Shown here one piece after another: positions 51,248 to 60,023 of a stretch of DNA of 64,000 nucleotides; the stretch's first letter is position 1; each line of letters opens with the position of its first letter. The notes beneath the pieces were generated by a model. It was not told where the DNA came from, ran no database searches, and worked only from the letters and a program-made list of their open reading frames with translations. The translations under genes were made by a program, and so were the position numbers. Source of the DNA: Paraburkholderia edwinii (GTDB taxonomy: Bacteria; Pseudomonadota; Gammaproteobacteria; Burkholderiales; Burkholderiaceae); the NCBI RefSeq assembly GCF_019428685.1, contig NZ_CP080096.1, forward strand, positions 868,001-932,000, written 5' to 3'.

Positions 51248-53338
51248 TCACGCATCGTTAAGCGGCGGCGTGTCGTGCGAGAGCCGGATAAACAGTCTGT
51301 GCATCTTCCGGTACAACGTGTTGCGGCTGATGCCGAGCGTCTTCGCGACATTACTGACATTCCAGCGGTGTTCGTCGAGCATCGCGAGCACCGTTTCGCG
51401 CTCCTTGATCTGTATCGCGTTCAGGCTCGACACGTCGCAGTCGTCCGGCAGCGCGAGCATGTCGTTCATCGACGACGGCGCAGATTGTGCGGCGGCGCGC
51501 GCGGCAATGGTTGCGGACGCAACGTTGCCTTGCGTGATTTCAGGCGGCAAATGCGCGCAGCGAATCTCCGGTCCGTCGCATAGCGCAATCGCCATTTGCA
51601 ACACGTGACGCAACTGGCGAATATTCCCGGGCCACGCATAGTTGAGCAACGCCTGGCGCGCTTCGGCGCTTAGCGGCGGTGCATCGTCGGCTTCGCTATC
51701 GAGCAGATGCTGGATCAATGCGCCGATATCCGCGCGTTCGTGCAGCGCCGGCAGATTAATCTCGATGCCGCTTAGCCGGTAATACAAGTCTTCGCGGAAC
51801 ATGCCACGCTGCACGAGATCGAGCAGATTGCGGTGGCTCGCGCTGATCAGCTGGAAATCCACCTTTAATGTAGTCTCCGTGCCGAGCGGCGTGACCTCGT
51901 GTTCTTCGAGCACGCGCAACAGGCGCGCTTGCAGCGTCATCGGCATATCGCCGATTTCGTCGAGAAACAGCGTGCCGTTATTCGCCTGCACGATCTTGCC
52001 GCGCCGTCCTTCACGTTGCGCGCCCGTAAACGCGCCCGCGCGGTAGCCGAACAGTTCGCTCTCGATCAGGTTCTCCGGTAACGACGCGCAATTCACCGCG
52101 ACAAAGCTGCCGCCGCTATTCGGGCTGATGCTGTGCAGCGCATTCGCGAATACTTCCTTGCCGGTACCGGTCTGGCCACGCAGGATAATCGGGATCTTGC
52201 GTTGAATCGCGCGCGCGGCAAGCTGTATCTGCGAGGCCATGCGCGGATCGCCGAATTCGAGTTGCGACAGCTTGTCGAGGCGTCCGCTTGCCGGCGCACG
52301 CGCTTCCTTCGCTTTAGCAACGGAGGTGCGGCCGCGCGGCGGAGCATCGCTGCTGGCTGCCGCGGCACCCGGCGCCGGCAACGTCGAGAACGCACTCGCG
52401 AACGTCGTCGCGTCGCGCGGCGTTTGCGCGACGAGGAAGAAGCGATTGTTCGTATGCGCGCCGTAGACCGTCACCGGATGGAACGAGCCGCGAATGCTGC
52501 GCGCGATCATATCTTCGAGGCTGGCGTTGAACGCCTCTTCAATGCGTTTCCCGCATAACTGGTCGGGCGAGCGCAGATCGAGCTGGAACAGTGCGCTGCG
52601 GCTCGCTGCAAGCACGATTCCTTCGTCGTCTACAGCGAGCTTGCCCGCGTGCAGCGTGCCGACGAATTCGGGCCGGCTATGAAAATGAATCATGTTGGCG
52701 CGCCGGTAGCGCGAATCGATCAGCCGGTTCTCGATCATCTGCCGCGACATGCCGACTAGCACGAGCGAATGCTGTTGCAACAGCCTCGATCGGCTCGTCA
52801 CGTCGAGCACACCGGCCACCGTGCCGCGGTCGTCGAAAATCGGCGCGGCCGAGCAGGTGAGCGACGTATAGCGCGGATAGAAGTGTTCATGCTGATAGAC
52901 CGCGAGGCATTCGCGTTCGGCAAGGCAGGTGCCCATGCCGTTCGTGCCCGCAGTGCGCTCGCTCCACACGGCGCCGACGCGCAGGCCATCCGCGGCGACT
53001 GCTTCGCCGAACGGCACCGACGACACCTGATGCACGATCACGCCGTCCGCATCGGTCAGCACGACCGCGAGGCTCGGGTCGGCGAGTTGCTGATACAGCG
53101 TGGTCATTTCGAGCTTCGAGCATGCGATCAGATCGCTCGCGGCTTCGCGGCGCGCGGCCAGTTCATGCTGTGTGAGCACGGGCGGCATGATGAAGCGGCC
53201 CGGGTCGAGACCGAACTCGTTCAGGCAACGCGTCCACGACTGCGCGACCGAGTCGCTCGTCTGTCGAGTGGGCGACTGGTTGTGGACCGTGTTCAAAACA
53301 TCACGGACATGCGAGTTGATGTCAGCGAGCGATGACAT
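51248..53338 (-). CDS. sigma-54-dependent transcriptional activator (AcoR-like)
   Basis: A 696-residue activator. It has an N-terminal GAF-type sensor (about 60-200: LAVVLTDADGVIVHQVSS, GTNGMGTCLAERECLAVY), a PAS-like second part, an AAA+ domain with Walker A GQTGTGKE (388-395), the sigma-54-contacting GAFTGA loop (435-440), Walker B LFLDEIGD, and a C-terminal Fis-type HTH (NVSNVAKTLGISRNTLYRKM). This architecture is that of AcoR, which responds to small alcohol or ketone metabolites. It is divergent from folB and in line with dmrB, so it is the best local candidate to control the C1 genes. The start at 53338 is preferred; twelve further codons are possible. Confidence 0.9.
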   Translation of the reverse strand: MSSLADINSHVRDVLNTVHNQSPTRQTSDSVAQSWTRCLNEFGLDPGRFIMPPVLTQHELAARREAASDLIACSKLEMTTLYQQLADPSLAVVLTDADGVIVHQVSSVPFGEAVAADGLRVGAVWSERTAGTNGMGTCLAERECLAVYQHEHFYPRYTSLTCSAAPIFDDRGTVAGVLDVTSRSRLLQQHSLVLVGMSRQMIENRLIDSRYRRANMIHFHSRPEFVGTLHAGKLAVDDEGIVLAASRSALFQLDLRSPDQLCGKRIEEAFNASLEDMIARSIRGSFHPVTVYGAHTNNRFFLVAQTPRDATTFASAFSTLPAPGAAAASSDAPPRGRTSVAKAKEARAPASGRLDKLSQLEFGDPRMASQIQLAARAIQRKIPIILRGQTGTGKEVFANALHSISPNSGGSFVAVNCASLPENLIESELFGYRAGAFTGAQREGRRGKIVQANNGTLFLDEIGDMPMTLQARLLRVLEEHEVTPLGTETTLKVDFQLISASHRNLLDLVQRGMFREDLYYRLSGIEINLPALHERADIGALIQHLLDSEADDAPPLSAEARQALLNYAWPGNIRQLRHVLQMAIALCDGPEIRCAHLPPEITQGNVASATIAARAAAQSAPSSMNDMLALPDDCDVSSLNAIQIKERETVLAMLDEHRWNVSNVAKTLGISRNTLYRKMHRLFIRLSHDTPPLNDA

Positions 53339-53705
53339 ATTGGGGCGTCTCCATTGCGTTCGGCTTATCCGCACCGTTTGAGCGGCGCGCCGACGCCTTT
53401 TATAGATGTACCTCTTTCCCCTGCGCGCCGCGCGATTCTACGCCGCGCATTCGCGAAGCCACAGCAGACCACAAACAGACGATTGTAGGCACCTGCTTCA
53501 TTGCCCGTCGCAAACACTCTACAACCGTTAGCGCGCGTCATCAATAAGTAGTCTTATAAGGTCCTTATTTTGCGCGCGCTTTTTGCTTAATGTATCGGGC
53601 TTGCTATTTGCGCCTTTCCGGTCATATGTGTTCAATCATATGCATTGCGCAAATGCAAAGCTTTCCCTTTAAACCAGAAGCCCGACAGGCGGCGGAGTCA
53701 CCCCT
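53339..53705. other. regulatory region between the sigma-54 activator gene and folB
   Basis: About 367 bases. It holds a sigma-54-like -24/-12 element facing folB (53559-53574) and, upstream of it, exact inverted hexamers TTGTAG (53483-53488) and CTACAA (53519-53524), 30 bases apart, which could be part of an activator-binding site. The promoter for the leftward activator gene must also be here, but no strong -35/-10 was seen. No gene was recognised. Confidence 0.5.
53559..53574 (+). promoter_or_regulatory. candidate sigma-54 promoter for folB
   Basis: AGGTCCTTATTTTGCG has the required GG (53560-53561) and GC (53572-53573) ten bases apart, and a full TTGC in the -12 part; the -24 part is weaker (GGTCC for GGCAC). 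Transcription would begin near 53585, about 120 bases before the folB start. The adjacent sigma-54 activator gene makes it credible, but GG-N10-GC is common by chance. Confidence 0.4.
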
Positions 53706-54233
53706 ATGGAGCGTTTCGATGCAATTCGCGCGACCCGGCAACCGATCGACGTACCGCTCGGCCAGATGAACGAACGGTTTGCGGCAGGCAATGCGATAAC
53801 CGACGCGCCGGCGCACGTCGCGCTGGACATCGTTTATATCGAAGGCTTCACCGGCCAGACCGTGATCGGCATCGATGCGCCTGAACTGCATACCGCGCAG
53901 CCGGTGCGCCTCGATCTTGCGATCGGTGTCCCGTCGTTGCGTGCATGCCATACCGATCGCATCGGCGACACGGTCGACTATTCGGCGGTGCGCACCGCGC
54001 TGCACACGCTTCTTGCGACGCACAAAGTCCAGCTGCTCGAGGCGCTGGCCGAGCAGATCGCGCAACTGGCGATCGGCTCATTCGGCGCGCATTGGGTTCG
54101 CGTATCGCTTAGCAAGCCCGCGAAATTCGACGACGTGTCCGCCGTCGGCGTGCTGATCGAACGCAGACGCAGCCAGACGCGCAGCGCCTGGGGCGCATGC
54201 GGGTCGCTCGGGGAAGGGCTGATTCCCGACTAA
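53706..54233 (+). CDS. folB: dihydroneopterin aldolase-like protein (FolB family), H4MPT cluster
   Basis: A 175-residue protein with a FolB-type fold from about residue 38 (HVALDIVYIEGFTGQTVIGIDAPELHTAQPVRLDLAIGV) to SFGAHWVRVSLSKPAKF. It would cut the dihydroneopterin side chain during pterin synthesis. The N-terminal 35 residues are an extension. GGCGGAG precedes the ATG. It is the only rightward gene inside the cluster; it diverges from the sigma-54 regulator and is followed by a perfect palindromic hairpin. It is probably the cofactor-pathway paralogue, not the folate enzyme; this is inferred from its location. Confidence 0.82.
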   Translation: MERFDAIRATRQPIDVPLGQMNERFAAGNAITDAPAHVALDIVYIEGFTGQTVIGIDAPELHTAQPVRLDLAIGVPSLRACHTDRIGDTVDYSAVRTALHTLLATHKVQLLEALAEQIAQLAIGSFGAHWVRVSLSKPAKFDDVSAVGVLIERRRSQTRSAWGACGSLGEGLIPD

Positions 54234-54260
54234 TCGCTCTTGCTTGAAGCGTTGGAAGCG

Positions 54261-54282
54261 CGCGCTCGAATTCGAGCGCGCT
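54261..54282. terminator. perfect 22-bp palindrome between convergent folB and secreted-protein genes
   Basis: The 22 bases are exactly self-complementary, centred on CGAATTCG with GCGCGC-type arms, and CTTGA / TCAAG (54244-54248, 54283-54287) extend the pairing. It lies between the two stops and likely ends transcription from both sides. Confidence 0.65.
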
Positions 54283-54309
54283 CAAGCAGCTTTAGCGCAC
54301 CACCCGACG

Positions 54310-54747
54310 CTATTTGGCCGACGCAGACGCTGAGGGTTTACCCAACCCGCACTGATCGTACGCAGTCTGCTGCAACGCGCGGAATTTCTTCGTTTGTGCG
54401 CGCGCCTTGTCCATCCGGAACTCGGCGCCGCCTTCGCCGCCCATCGTCGCGTACTTCGAGAACGTCGACTGCTCGACATATTCGTCGTACGGCAGCGCTG
54501 CCGCAATCTTGTCGATCGTGCATGAGCATTTATAGACGTTCGCGAAATCGTGTCCGTTTTCGTCCATGCAGCCGAGTACGTACTCGACACGCCCCTCAGT
54601 CGGATAGTTATAGGCATGCGCCGGCGCGGCCTTGCCGGGCGCAGCCGGCGATGCCGACGCGCCGCTCTGGGCCCGTGCGGCAAGCGGCAGGCACGCGGCG
54701 AGTGCGAGAGAGACGATCGCGAGCCGCGTGCGACAACATGAAGTCAT
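54310..54747 (-). CDS. small secreted protein of the C1 cluster, unknown function
   Basis: A 145-residue protein with a signal peptide (CRTRLAIVSLALAACLPLAARAQ). An Ala/Pro-rich linker is followed by a compact domain with cysteines in LGCMDENGHDF, VYKCSCTIDKIAA and YDQCGLG; the four could form two disulfides. It lies 153 bases downstream of fae on the same strand. I recall similar proteins beside PQQ-alcohol-dehydrogenase or C1 genes, but their role is not known to me. It may act in the periplasm with XoxF or its cytochrome. Confidence 0.75.
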   Translation of the reverse strand: MTSCCRTRLAIVSLALAACLPLAARAQSGASASPAAPGKAAPAHAYNYPTEGRVEYVLGCMDENGHDFANVYKCSCTIDKIAAALPYDEYVEQSTFSKYATMGGEGGAEFRMDKARAQTKKFRALQQTAYDQCGLGKPSASASAK

Positions 54748-54900
54748 GCGAGACCTCTATCGAAACACGATGATTATCTGCCGGTGCAAGCCGCGCGCCG
54801 GGTCATCACCCGCCGCGCGGATCGTCACATCACACCGGCAACCCGGCATCGAGCGTGAGTTCGGCGCTTAATTCGCGCTTGGTTCGCGCCTGGTCCGCCC

Positions 54901-55410
54901 TCAATTCGGCGCAAACGGGTGCGCGACCGAACTCTTCTTCGACACCACTTCCGCCGCGCTCGGTTCGCCCGCTACGGCGCGTTGCAACGCTTCGCGCGTC
55001 GCCTTGTAGTTGAATTCCTGAATCTTCTTGTCGTCATCGGCCTGCCAGTGAATAAAGACGCCGACACAGATAAAGAGATCATCGGCTTCGTCTTTCGGAA
55101 TCGTGCCGTCCTCGACGGAATCGGCAACCGCGAGTGCCACTGCATGCTGAGCGGGGCCGAACATCTGCACGGCCTGTTTGGCGCCCTTGATAGTCACCTT
55201 GTTGAACAGGATCGTGTTCGGCTTCGTCAGCAGGTTCGGCGCGACCACTGCCAGTAGCGATGTGAAGCCGTCCTTGTTGTTCGTCAGCGCGTTGCAGAAT
55301 GCGGTCTCGGCTGCCGAACCGCGCGGTCCGATGATCAGATCGATGTGAGCGACCTCGTTGCCATCGCCGACTAGCGACTCGCCTACCAGGACGCGGTTAA
55401 TCTTGGCCAT
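54901..55410 (-). CDS. fae: formaldehyde-activating enzyme
   Basis: A 169-residue cytoplasmic enzyme that condenses formaldehyde with H4MPT to methylene-H4MPT. The catalytic histidine is in [15 protein letters not shown] (His22), and the core ([38 protein letters not shown]) is highly conserved. GGAGG lies seven bases before the ATG. About 144 bases separate it from the CitG-like gene upstream, so it may have its own promoter, fitting the high Fae levels seen in methylotrophs. Confidence 0.96.
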   Translation of the reverse strand: MAKINRVLVGESLVGDGNEVAHIDLIIGPRGSAAETAFCNALTNNKDGFTSLLAVVAPNLLTKPNTILFNKVTIKGAKQAVQMFGPAQHAVALAVADSVEDGTIPKDEADDLFICVGVFIHWQADDDKKIQEFNYKATREALQRAVAGEPSAAEVVSKKSSVAHPFAPN

Positions 55411-55554
55411 GCTGTTCCTCCGTTGAAGTTAGAGCTGTCGACGCGGGGGTTGTTGCTCGCGGCGCACGGCATGTTTGCCGCGAGAGGCGAGCGGAGAAAA
55501 CACCATCGCTTCGACTAACAGGAAGCGTGCCAATGCGAGGGGCGTTATGCCGTT

Positions 55555-56451
55555 TTACGAAGCCGGCGCGCTCTTCAGATAACGCTGCGGCGCAAGACAG
55601 ATCGCCGCGAACAGCGTCGCGACCGTCAGGTCCGCGCTCGTGCCCGGATTGATGCCTTCGCGCTTTAATTCGGCATCCCATGCATCGAGGTGCGCCATCT
55701 GTGGGGCGTGCGGCGCAAGACGCCATTGAGCGTGGCGCTTGCCCGCCTCGCGCGTGACACTTTGCGCCACCGTCACGCCCTGCTTGCGCACAATGTGCGA
55801 GTCGGGCCATGAGGACAAGTACGTGAGAAACACTTCGAGCGTGATCGTCTCGGGTGTGGCACCAGGGTTTGCCTGTAGCAGGTTCGCGATGGCGTCGAAG
55901 CCGGTCGTGAACACGTCGGCGAAGCCGTTTTCATACTGGCGCGCGATGCTGTCGCGTGACGCGGCGAGTTGCATCGCTGCACGCAGGCCGATGGTCGGTT
56001 GCGCGTGCACCGATTGTTCCGATGCTTCGCCCAGGCCGCCTGGGTTCGCCGCGCGGATCGCGAGATAGGCCGCTTGCGCGTCGTCGATGGAGAGGCGCTC
56101 GAGCACGCGTTCGGTGGCATCGCGCCATTGGGCGGCGCCGAGCAGGCTGCCCGGTTCTTCGAGCGCGGCGGCAAGCGGTGCGACGAGCAGCACGATGCCG
56201 AGATTCGTGTTGCAGCCGACCGCCTGCTGCGTGCGCATCACCGCATCGAGAATGCGCGAACCGACGGGGGTGCCGTGCGCGAAGAGCGCGGGAACGCAGG
56301 CCACGGCGCTGGCGAGGAACTGTTGCGCATCCATGCGGTGGCCGGCGCTCTGAATGCTGACGTTGCCCGGCTTCGGTGTCTCGACGTCGAGGCTGCATGC
56401 GCGGAGGAACGCGTGGCGTGCGAGCACGAGCGGATCGTCAGACGCTGGCAT
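55555..56451 (-). CDS. triphosphoribosyl-dephospho-CoA synthase (CitG)-like protein, H4MPT cluster
   Basis: A 298-residue protein of the CitG/MdcB family (HAFLRACSLDVETPKPGNVSIQSAGHRMD, VGCNTNLGIVLLVAPL, GTSADLTVATLFAA). Classic members make the prosthetic group of citrate or malonate lyase, but homologues in methylotrophs sit with H4MPT genes and presumably act in synthesis of that cofactor's side chain. No citrate lyase genes are near. The start at 56451 overlaps the ATP-grasp gene end by 14 bases; the longer frame upstream is a shadow. Confidence 0.83.
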   Translation of the reverse strand: MPASDDPLVLARHAFLRACSLDVETPKPGNVSIQSAGHRMDAQQFLASAVACVPALFAHGTPVGSRILDAVMRTQQAVGCNTNLGIVLLVAPLAAALEEPGSLLGAAQWRDATERVLERLSIDDAQAAYLAIRAANPGGLGEASEQSVHAQPTIGLRAAMQLAASRDSIARQYENGFADVFTTGFDAIANLLQANPGATPETITLEVFLTYLSSWPDSHIVRKQGVTVAQSVTREAGKRHAQWRLAPHAPQMAHLDAWDAELKREGINPGTSADLTVATLFAAICLAPQRYLKSAPAS

Positions 56452-57589
56452 GACGTAGCGGAGTGGGTTCGACCGGCGTGGCGCCTGCCGCCGCGAGCTT
56501 GCGGTCGAGCAGGTCGTCGACGAGCGCTGCGGCGATGTCGAACTGTGTGACCGATTGCAGGCCCCGCCATGCGGCGACGCCGTTGACTTCGAGCACCAGC
56601 GGGCTGTTGAGCGCACTGGTGGGCGGTGCATCATCGAGCCGGTGCGCGAAAGAGGACGATTCGCGCGGCTCGTTTGCGTCGCATCGCTGCAGCGATTGCG
56701 ATCGCGGCTGCAACTGCAACTGCGACTGCCACTGCGGTGCGGGAATCAGGTCGACGCCCGCATAGTCGAGCCCGAGCGCCTGCGTCGCGCGCACGGCGAT
56801 TTCAGCAAGCGTGTCGTCGAGTTCCGCGGGCTCGCAGCGTGCGCCGCGCGCCACATTGTGAATCCAGCCGCTGCCGCCGGTGCGCCGCATCGCCGCGACC
56901 GCGCGTCCACCGATCACGAGCACGCGCCAGTCGAACGCGGGTTCGACCTGATGCGCACCGGCTCGCCCGCCCGTCCGCGCGCCGCTGCCCTCATTGCCAA
57001 CGAAGCGCTGTAAATACGCGACCTGTTGGTACTGCTTGAGCGGCGGCAGCGGAACCAGCGTGCCGTCGCGCCGCGCGCTTGCCCCAAGCCTTCGCAAGCC
57101 CTTGCCCTGCGAACCGAACAGCGGCTTCAGCACCACCTGATGTCCCGCCGCGGTCTCACGCATCAGCACACGCTGCGCGAACGCAGCCGATTCGCCGGCC
57201 CATGTCGCCGGCGTCGGTACGCCGTTGCGGTGCAGCAGAAAACTCGTCATCGATTTATCGACGCTGCGCTCGATCGCACGTGCATCGTTGTACACCGGCA
57301 CGCCGCATTCGCGCAGCGCGTGCAGGATGCCGAGGCGCAGCGTGACCTGCTCGAACGTGCCACCCGCGATGCCACGCACGAACACGGCATCGGGCAGCGT
57401 ATGGCCGAAGCCGGGCAGCGCGAGGCCATACGGTTCCCATGTCGTGTCGATGCGGCAGGCAGCGAGGTCGATGCAGCGTGCGTCGACGCCACGCGCGCGA
57501 AACGCTTTTTTAAGGCGCGAGGTGTGCCAGCCGGTTTCGTCGGTCATGATCGCGACGCGCAGGCCTGCGCCGGTCAGGGCGTCGCTCAT
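56438..57589 (-). CDS. ATP-grasp ligase (RimK-like), H4MPT cluster
   Basis: A 383-residue protein with an N-terminal pre-ATP-grasp part (RVAIMTDETGWHTSRLKKAFRARGVDARCIDLA) and an ATP-grasp core (VVLKPLFGSQGKGLRRLG, WRVLVIGGRAVAAMRR, LDYAGVDLIP, VLEVNGVAAWRGL). RimK-type ligases add glutamate or a similar amino acid; here it probably extends the H4MPT side chain. A Gln/Arg-rich insert near residues 292-312 is poorly conserved. It overlaps mch by four bases (ATGA) and the CitG-like gene by 14. Confidence 0.85.
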   Translation of the reverse strand: MSDALTGAGLRVAIMTDETGWHTSRLKKAFRARGVDARCIDLAACRIDTTWEPYGLALPGFGHTLPDAVFVRGIAGGTFEQVTLRLGILHALRECGVPVYNDARAIERSVDKSMTSFLLHRNGVPTPATWAGESAAFAQRVLMRETAAGHQVVLKPLFGSQGKGLRRLGASARRDGTLVPLPPLKQYQQVAYLQRFVGNEGSGARTGGRAGAHQVEPAFDWRVLVIGGRAVAAMRRTGGSGWIHNVARGARCEPAELDDTLAEIAVRATQALGLDYAGVDLIPAPQWQSQLQLQPRSQSLQRCDANEPRESSSFAHRLDDAPPTSALNSPLVLEVNGVAAWRGLQSVTQFDIAAALVDDLLDRKLAAAGATPVEPTPLRHASV

Positions 57590-58713
57590 TGCGCACCTGC
57601 TTCGGTATCGGTGCGGCCGCTGTCCTGCGTATCAGCGGAAGAAGCGGAAGTCCCGGAAGACGCAGAAGCCGATGCACCCTCCGCAAGCGGGTCCGCCACG
57701 CCATTCCACTGCCGATGCAGCAACGCACCATCGAGCCGTCCACCGTAGTAAGTCGCGCCGCTTTCGAGGCTCGCGACCCACACTTCAGCCGGTGCGAACA
57801 GCGCAGGGTCGATCTGATAGAAGTCGTGGTTGAACGACGCGAACACATCCGCGAACGGCCGGCCGTAGTCGCGCGAATTCCACGATGGCAGTTCGGCCGC
57901 GAGTTTGCGCGCGAGCGCATCGCCGGTCACGGTCAGATGTACGCGCCCGCCGTACAGGATCGCGTCGTTCGTGCGGCCCATCGCGGCGAGCGCATCGGGC
58001 GCGGGCGGCGGCAGTGGCGCGATGCCGCTCGCTTCGACGATATCGGCCAGATGCGCGCCGAGCACGTGCGCCTTGTGCAGCGCGACTTCGACGACGCGCG
58101 AAACGACCTGCACCGTCCCCGCGACAGACTGTGTCGGTGTGACGATAATCGTCAGCCGCTCGGGCGCGAGGCCGCAGTCGTTGAGCACCTTGTCGATCAC
58201 CGCTTGCGGCGGAAGCTGGTGCACTTCCATCACCAGCACGCCGCTGTCGTGACGATCGCGATAGCCGAGCTCATCGAAGAGCGGTTCCTTGCACGCGAGC
58301 GAGCGCGCCGGGCCCGAGCCAAGCGAAAAGAACTTCTTGCCGTTGTTCTGCTCTTTGGTGGCCGACAGGCTCCAGCCTGCGTACTGGCTGCCGAGGCACG
58401 CGATCACGGGCGTCGACGTATGCACCTCAATCATCGCGGGCCACAGCGGCTCGCGTTCGACCGCGACGCGCGGCGCAATATGCCCCAGGCCGCCCATGCA
58501 GATGCGCGCGACTTGCACGCCGGCTTCGATGCTGCCACGCACGGCGACACCGGCATCGACGATCGTCGTGCCCGACGCCGTGCGCGAAACGCCGATGCGT
58601 AGCCGCGCCGCGTCGGCGATCAGTTGCGCGACGAGCGGTTCGGCGAGCCTGTTGACGCTGATCGCGCAGTTGTGCGCTTGCGGCTGGTCAGCCGGTTCGT
58701 GTGTGGAGGTCAT
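57586..58713 (-). CDS. mch: methenyl-H4MPT cyclohydrolase
   Basis: A 375-residue cytoplasmic enzyme converting methenyl-H4MPT to formyl-H4MPT. Seen: ISVNRLAEPLVAQLIADAARLRI, GGLGHIAPRVAVE, STPVIACLGSQYAGWSL, GSGPARSLACKEPLFDELGY and MGRTNDAILYGGRV, all family hallmarks. The last ~30 residues are a Ser/Ala/Thr-rich tail not typical of the family and probably disordered. It overlaps the ATP-grasp gene on each side (26 bases upstream, four downstream), a compact, coupled arrangement. Confidence 0.95.
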   Translation of the reverse strand: MTSTHEPADQPQAHNCAISVNRLAEPLVAQLIADAARLRIGVSRTASGTTIVDAGVAVRGSIEAGVQVARICMGGLGHIAPRVAVEREPLWPAMIEVHTSTPVIACLGSQYAGWSLSATKEQNNGKKFFSLGSGPARSLACKEPLFDELGYRDRHDSGVLVMEVHQLPPQAVIDKVLNDCGLAPERLTIIVTPTQSVAGTVQVVSRVVEVALHKAHVLGAHLADIVEASGIAPLPPPAPDALAAMGRTNDAILYGGRVHLTVTGDALARKLAAELPSWNSRDYGRPFADVFASFNHDFYQIDPALFAPAEVWVASLESGATYYGGRLDGALLHRQWNGVADPLAEGASASASSGTSASSADTQDSGRTDTEAGAQ

Positions 58714-60001
58714 CGTGGGACTCGTGGCAGGTGTCGATCAGTTCGAGAAGGCGCGTGCGTTGGCGCTCGAGTTCGTCGCGCAGGCGAGCGGGGGCGGCCG
58801 CGATGGCGATCAGCGTGCAGACTGGTTCGCCGGCCGCAATGCGCACGCCGGGCTGCGGGACGTCGCGGCACCACGGCGCGGCGAATAGCGTGTCGCTGAA
58901 GCGCTGCGTGACCGAAAAGCTATGTGGAGCGAAGGCGACGCGTTGAGCCACGTAGCGTTGCGGCGTCGCCGCGGTTGCCGAGGCCGACGAGGCCGACGAG
59001 GCCGCGAGAGGCGGCGGCGACGGCAAACGGCCTTTCAGACACGCATCGATATGACACGCGAGCAGACCATGCGGCCACGCCGCGGGCGATGCGATTTCAT
59101 AAAGCGCGGCCGTCGACGAAGGGCGCGCGTTGATTTCGAGCACGCTGATCGTGTCATCGCCGTCGAGCAGAAAGTCGATGCTGTTCATGCCGACAAGGCC
59201 GGTCTTCGCGACGATCGCTTGTACGATATCGCCGATGCGCGACGCAACGGGCGGCGGCAAATCGATCGGGCCGAGTGAGCCGGTATGGATAAATGGCAGC
59301 GCGCCGTGCGTGACGGTCAGCTGTTCGGCGAAGCCGATAATCACCGCGTGGCCGCCGGCGGCGATAAAGAGCGCGGACATCGAACGGCCGGGGGCGAGGC
59401 GCTGGAAGTAGATCGGCGGCGTGGCGGCGGCATCGGATCCGTCCGCCACGAATTCATAAGCCGCCCGAATATGCATCCCGCCGCATCCGTCCGCGCGCTT
59501 GCCGATCCAGCCACCGGTATCCTCAGGCGGCCGCGCAAACGAAACCTCCGGATGCTCGACGCCCAACTCATCAAGCAGCGCAAAAAACCGCCCTGGTTCG
59601 CGCACCGCATCAATCGCGCGCATATCGTTACCGATAAACCGCGGCATATCCGTCCGCTCATGCAACTCGCGCGCAAACGGCTCAAGCCCGCTGCCCGCGA
59701 TCAATCCAAGCATCCTTGGCAGTCGCGCCACACGCGCAAGCGCATCGAACAGCCTGTCCCGATCCATCGACAAGCCCTCGCCACCCACATCGAGCCAAAC
59801 CTTCGCACGCTGCCGCGTATCGCGATCGCCGAACAGATCGAGTGCGGCGACATTGAGGCGCGCCTGCGCCGCCGACTCGGTAAAAAGCCGTGCGGACAAA
59901 CCCGCAATCGCAACGAACGGCACACGGATGTCGTACGCACGCGCATACGGCCGCGCTGTCGCGCGCGCGGAAGAAGGTCGGGCAGGAAGCCTTGCCTGCA
60001 T
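58688..60001 (-). CDS. ATP-grasp domain protein, H4MPT cluster
   Basis: A 437-residue protein. The N-terminal Rossmann-like part (VPFVAIAGLSARLFTESAAQARLNVAALDLFGD) and the ATP-grasp core (GWIGKRADGCGGMHIR, VVGM-type segment GLVGMNSIDFLLDGDDTISVLEINARPSS) are clear. A low-complexity Ser/Ala/Pro insert at about residues 328-345 is encoded by GAGGCCGAC-type 9-bp repeats (58980-59004 on the + strand). Homologues occur only with H4MPT genes in methylotrophs, as far as I know; a ligase step in cofactor synthesis is inferred. It starts 22 bases after the mtdB stop. Confidence 0.83.
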   Translation of the reverse strand: MQARLPARPSSARATARPYARAYDIRVPFVAIAGLSARLFTESAAQARLNVAALDLFGDRDTRQRAKVWLDVGGEGLSMDRDRLFDALARVARLPRMLGLIAGSGLEPFARELHERTDMPRFIGNDMRAIDAVREPGRFFALLDELGVEHPEVSFARPPEDTGGWIGKRADGCGGMHIRAAYEFVADGSDAAATPPIYFQRLAPGRSMSALFIAAGGHAVIIGFAEQLTVTHGALPFIHTGSLGPIDLPPPVASRIGDIVQAIVAKTGLVGMNSIDFLLDGDDTISVLEINARPSSTAALYEIASPAAWPHGLLACHIDACLKGRLPSPPPLAASSASSASATAATPQRYVAQRVAFAPHSFSVTQRFSDTLFAAPWCRDVPQPGVRIAAGEPVCTLIAIAAAPARLRDELERQRTRLLELIDTCHESHDDLHTRTG

Positions 60002-60023
60002 GACGATTAGCGACCGATGTCAG

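Noticed and set aside
57589..58602. 337-codon rightward open frame antisense to mch
   Set aside because: mch on the other strand is unmistakable; the antisense frame has no recognisable domain.
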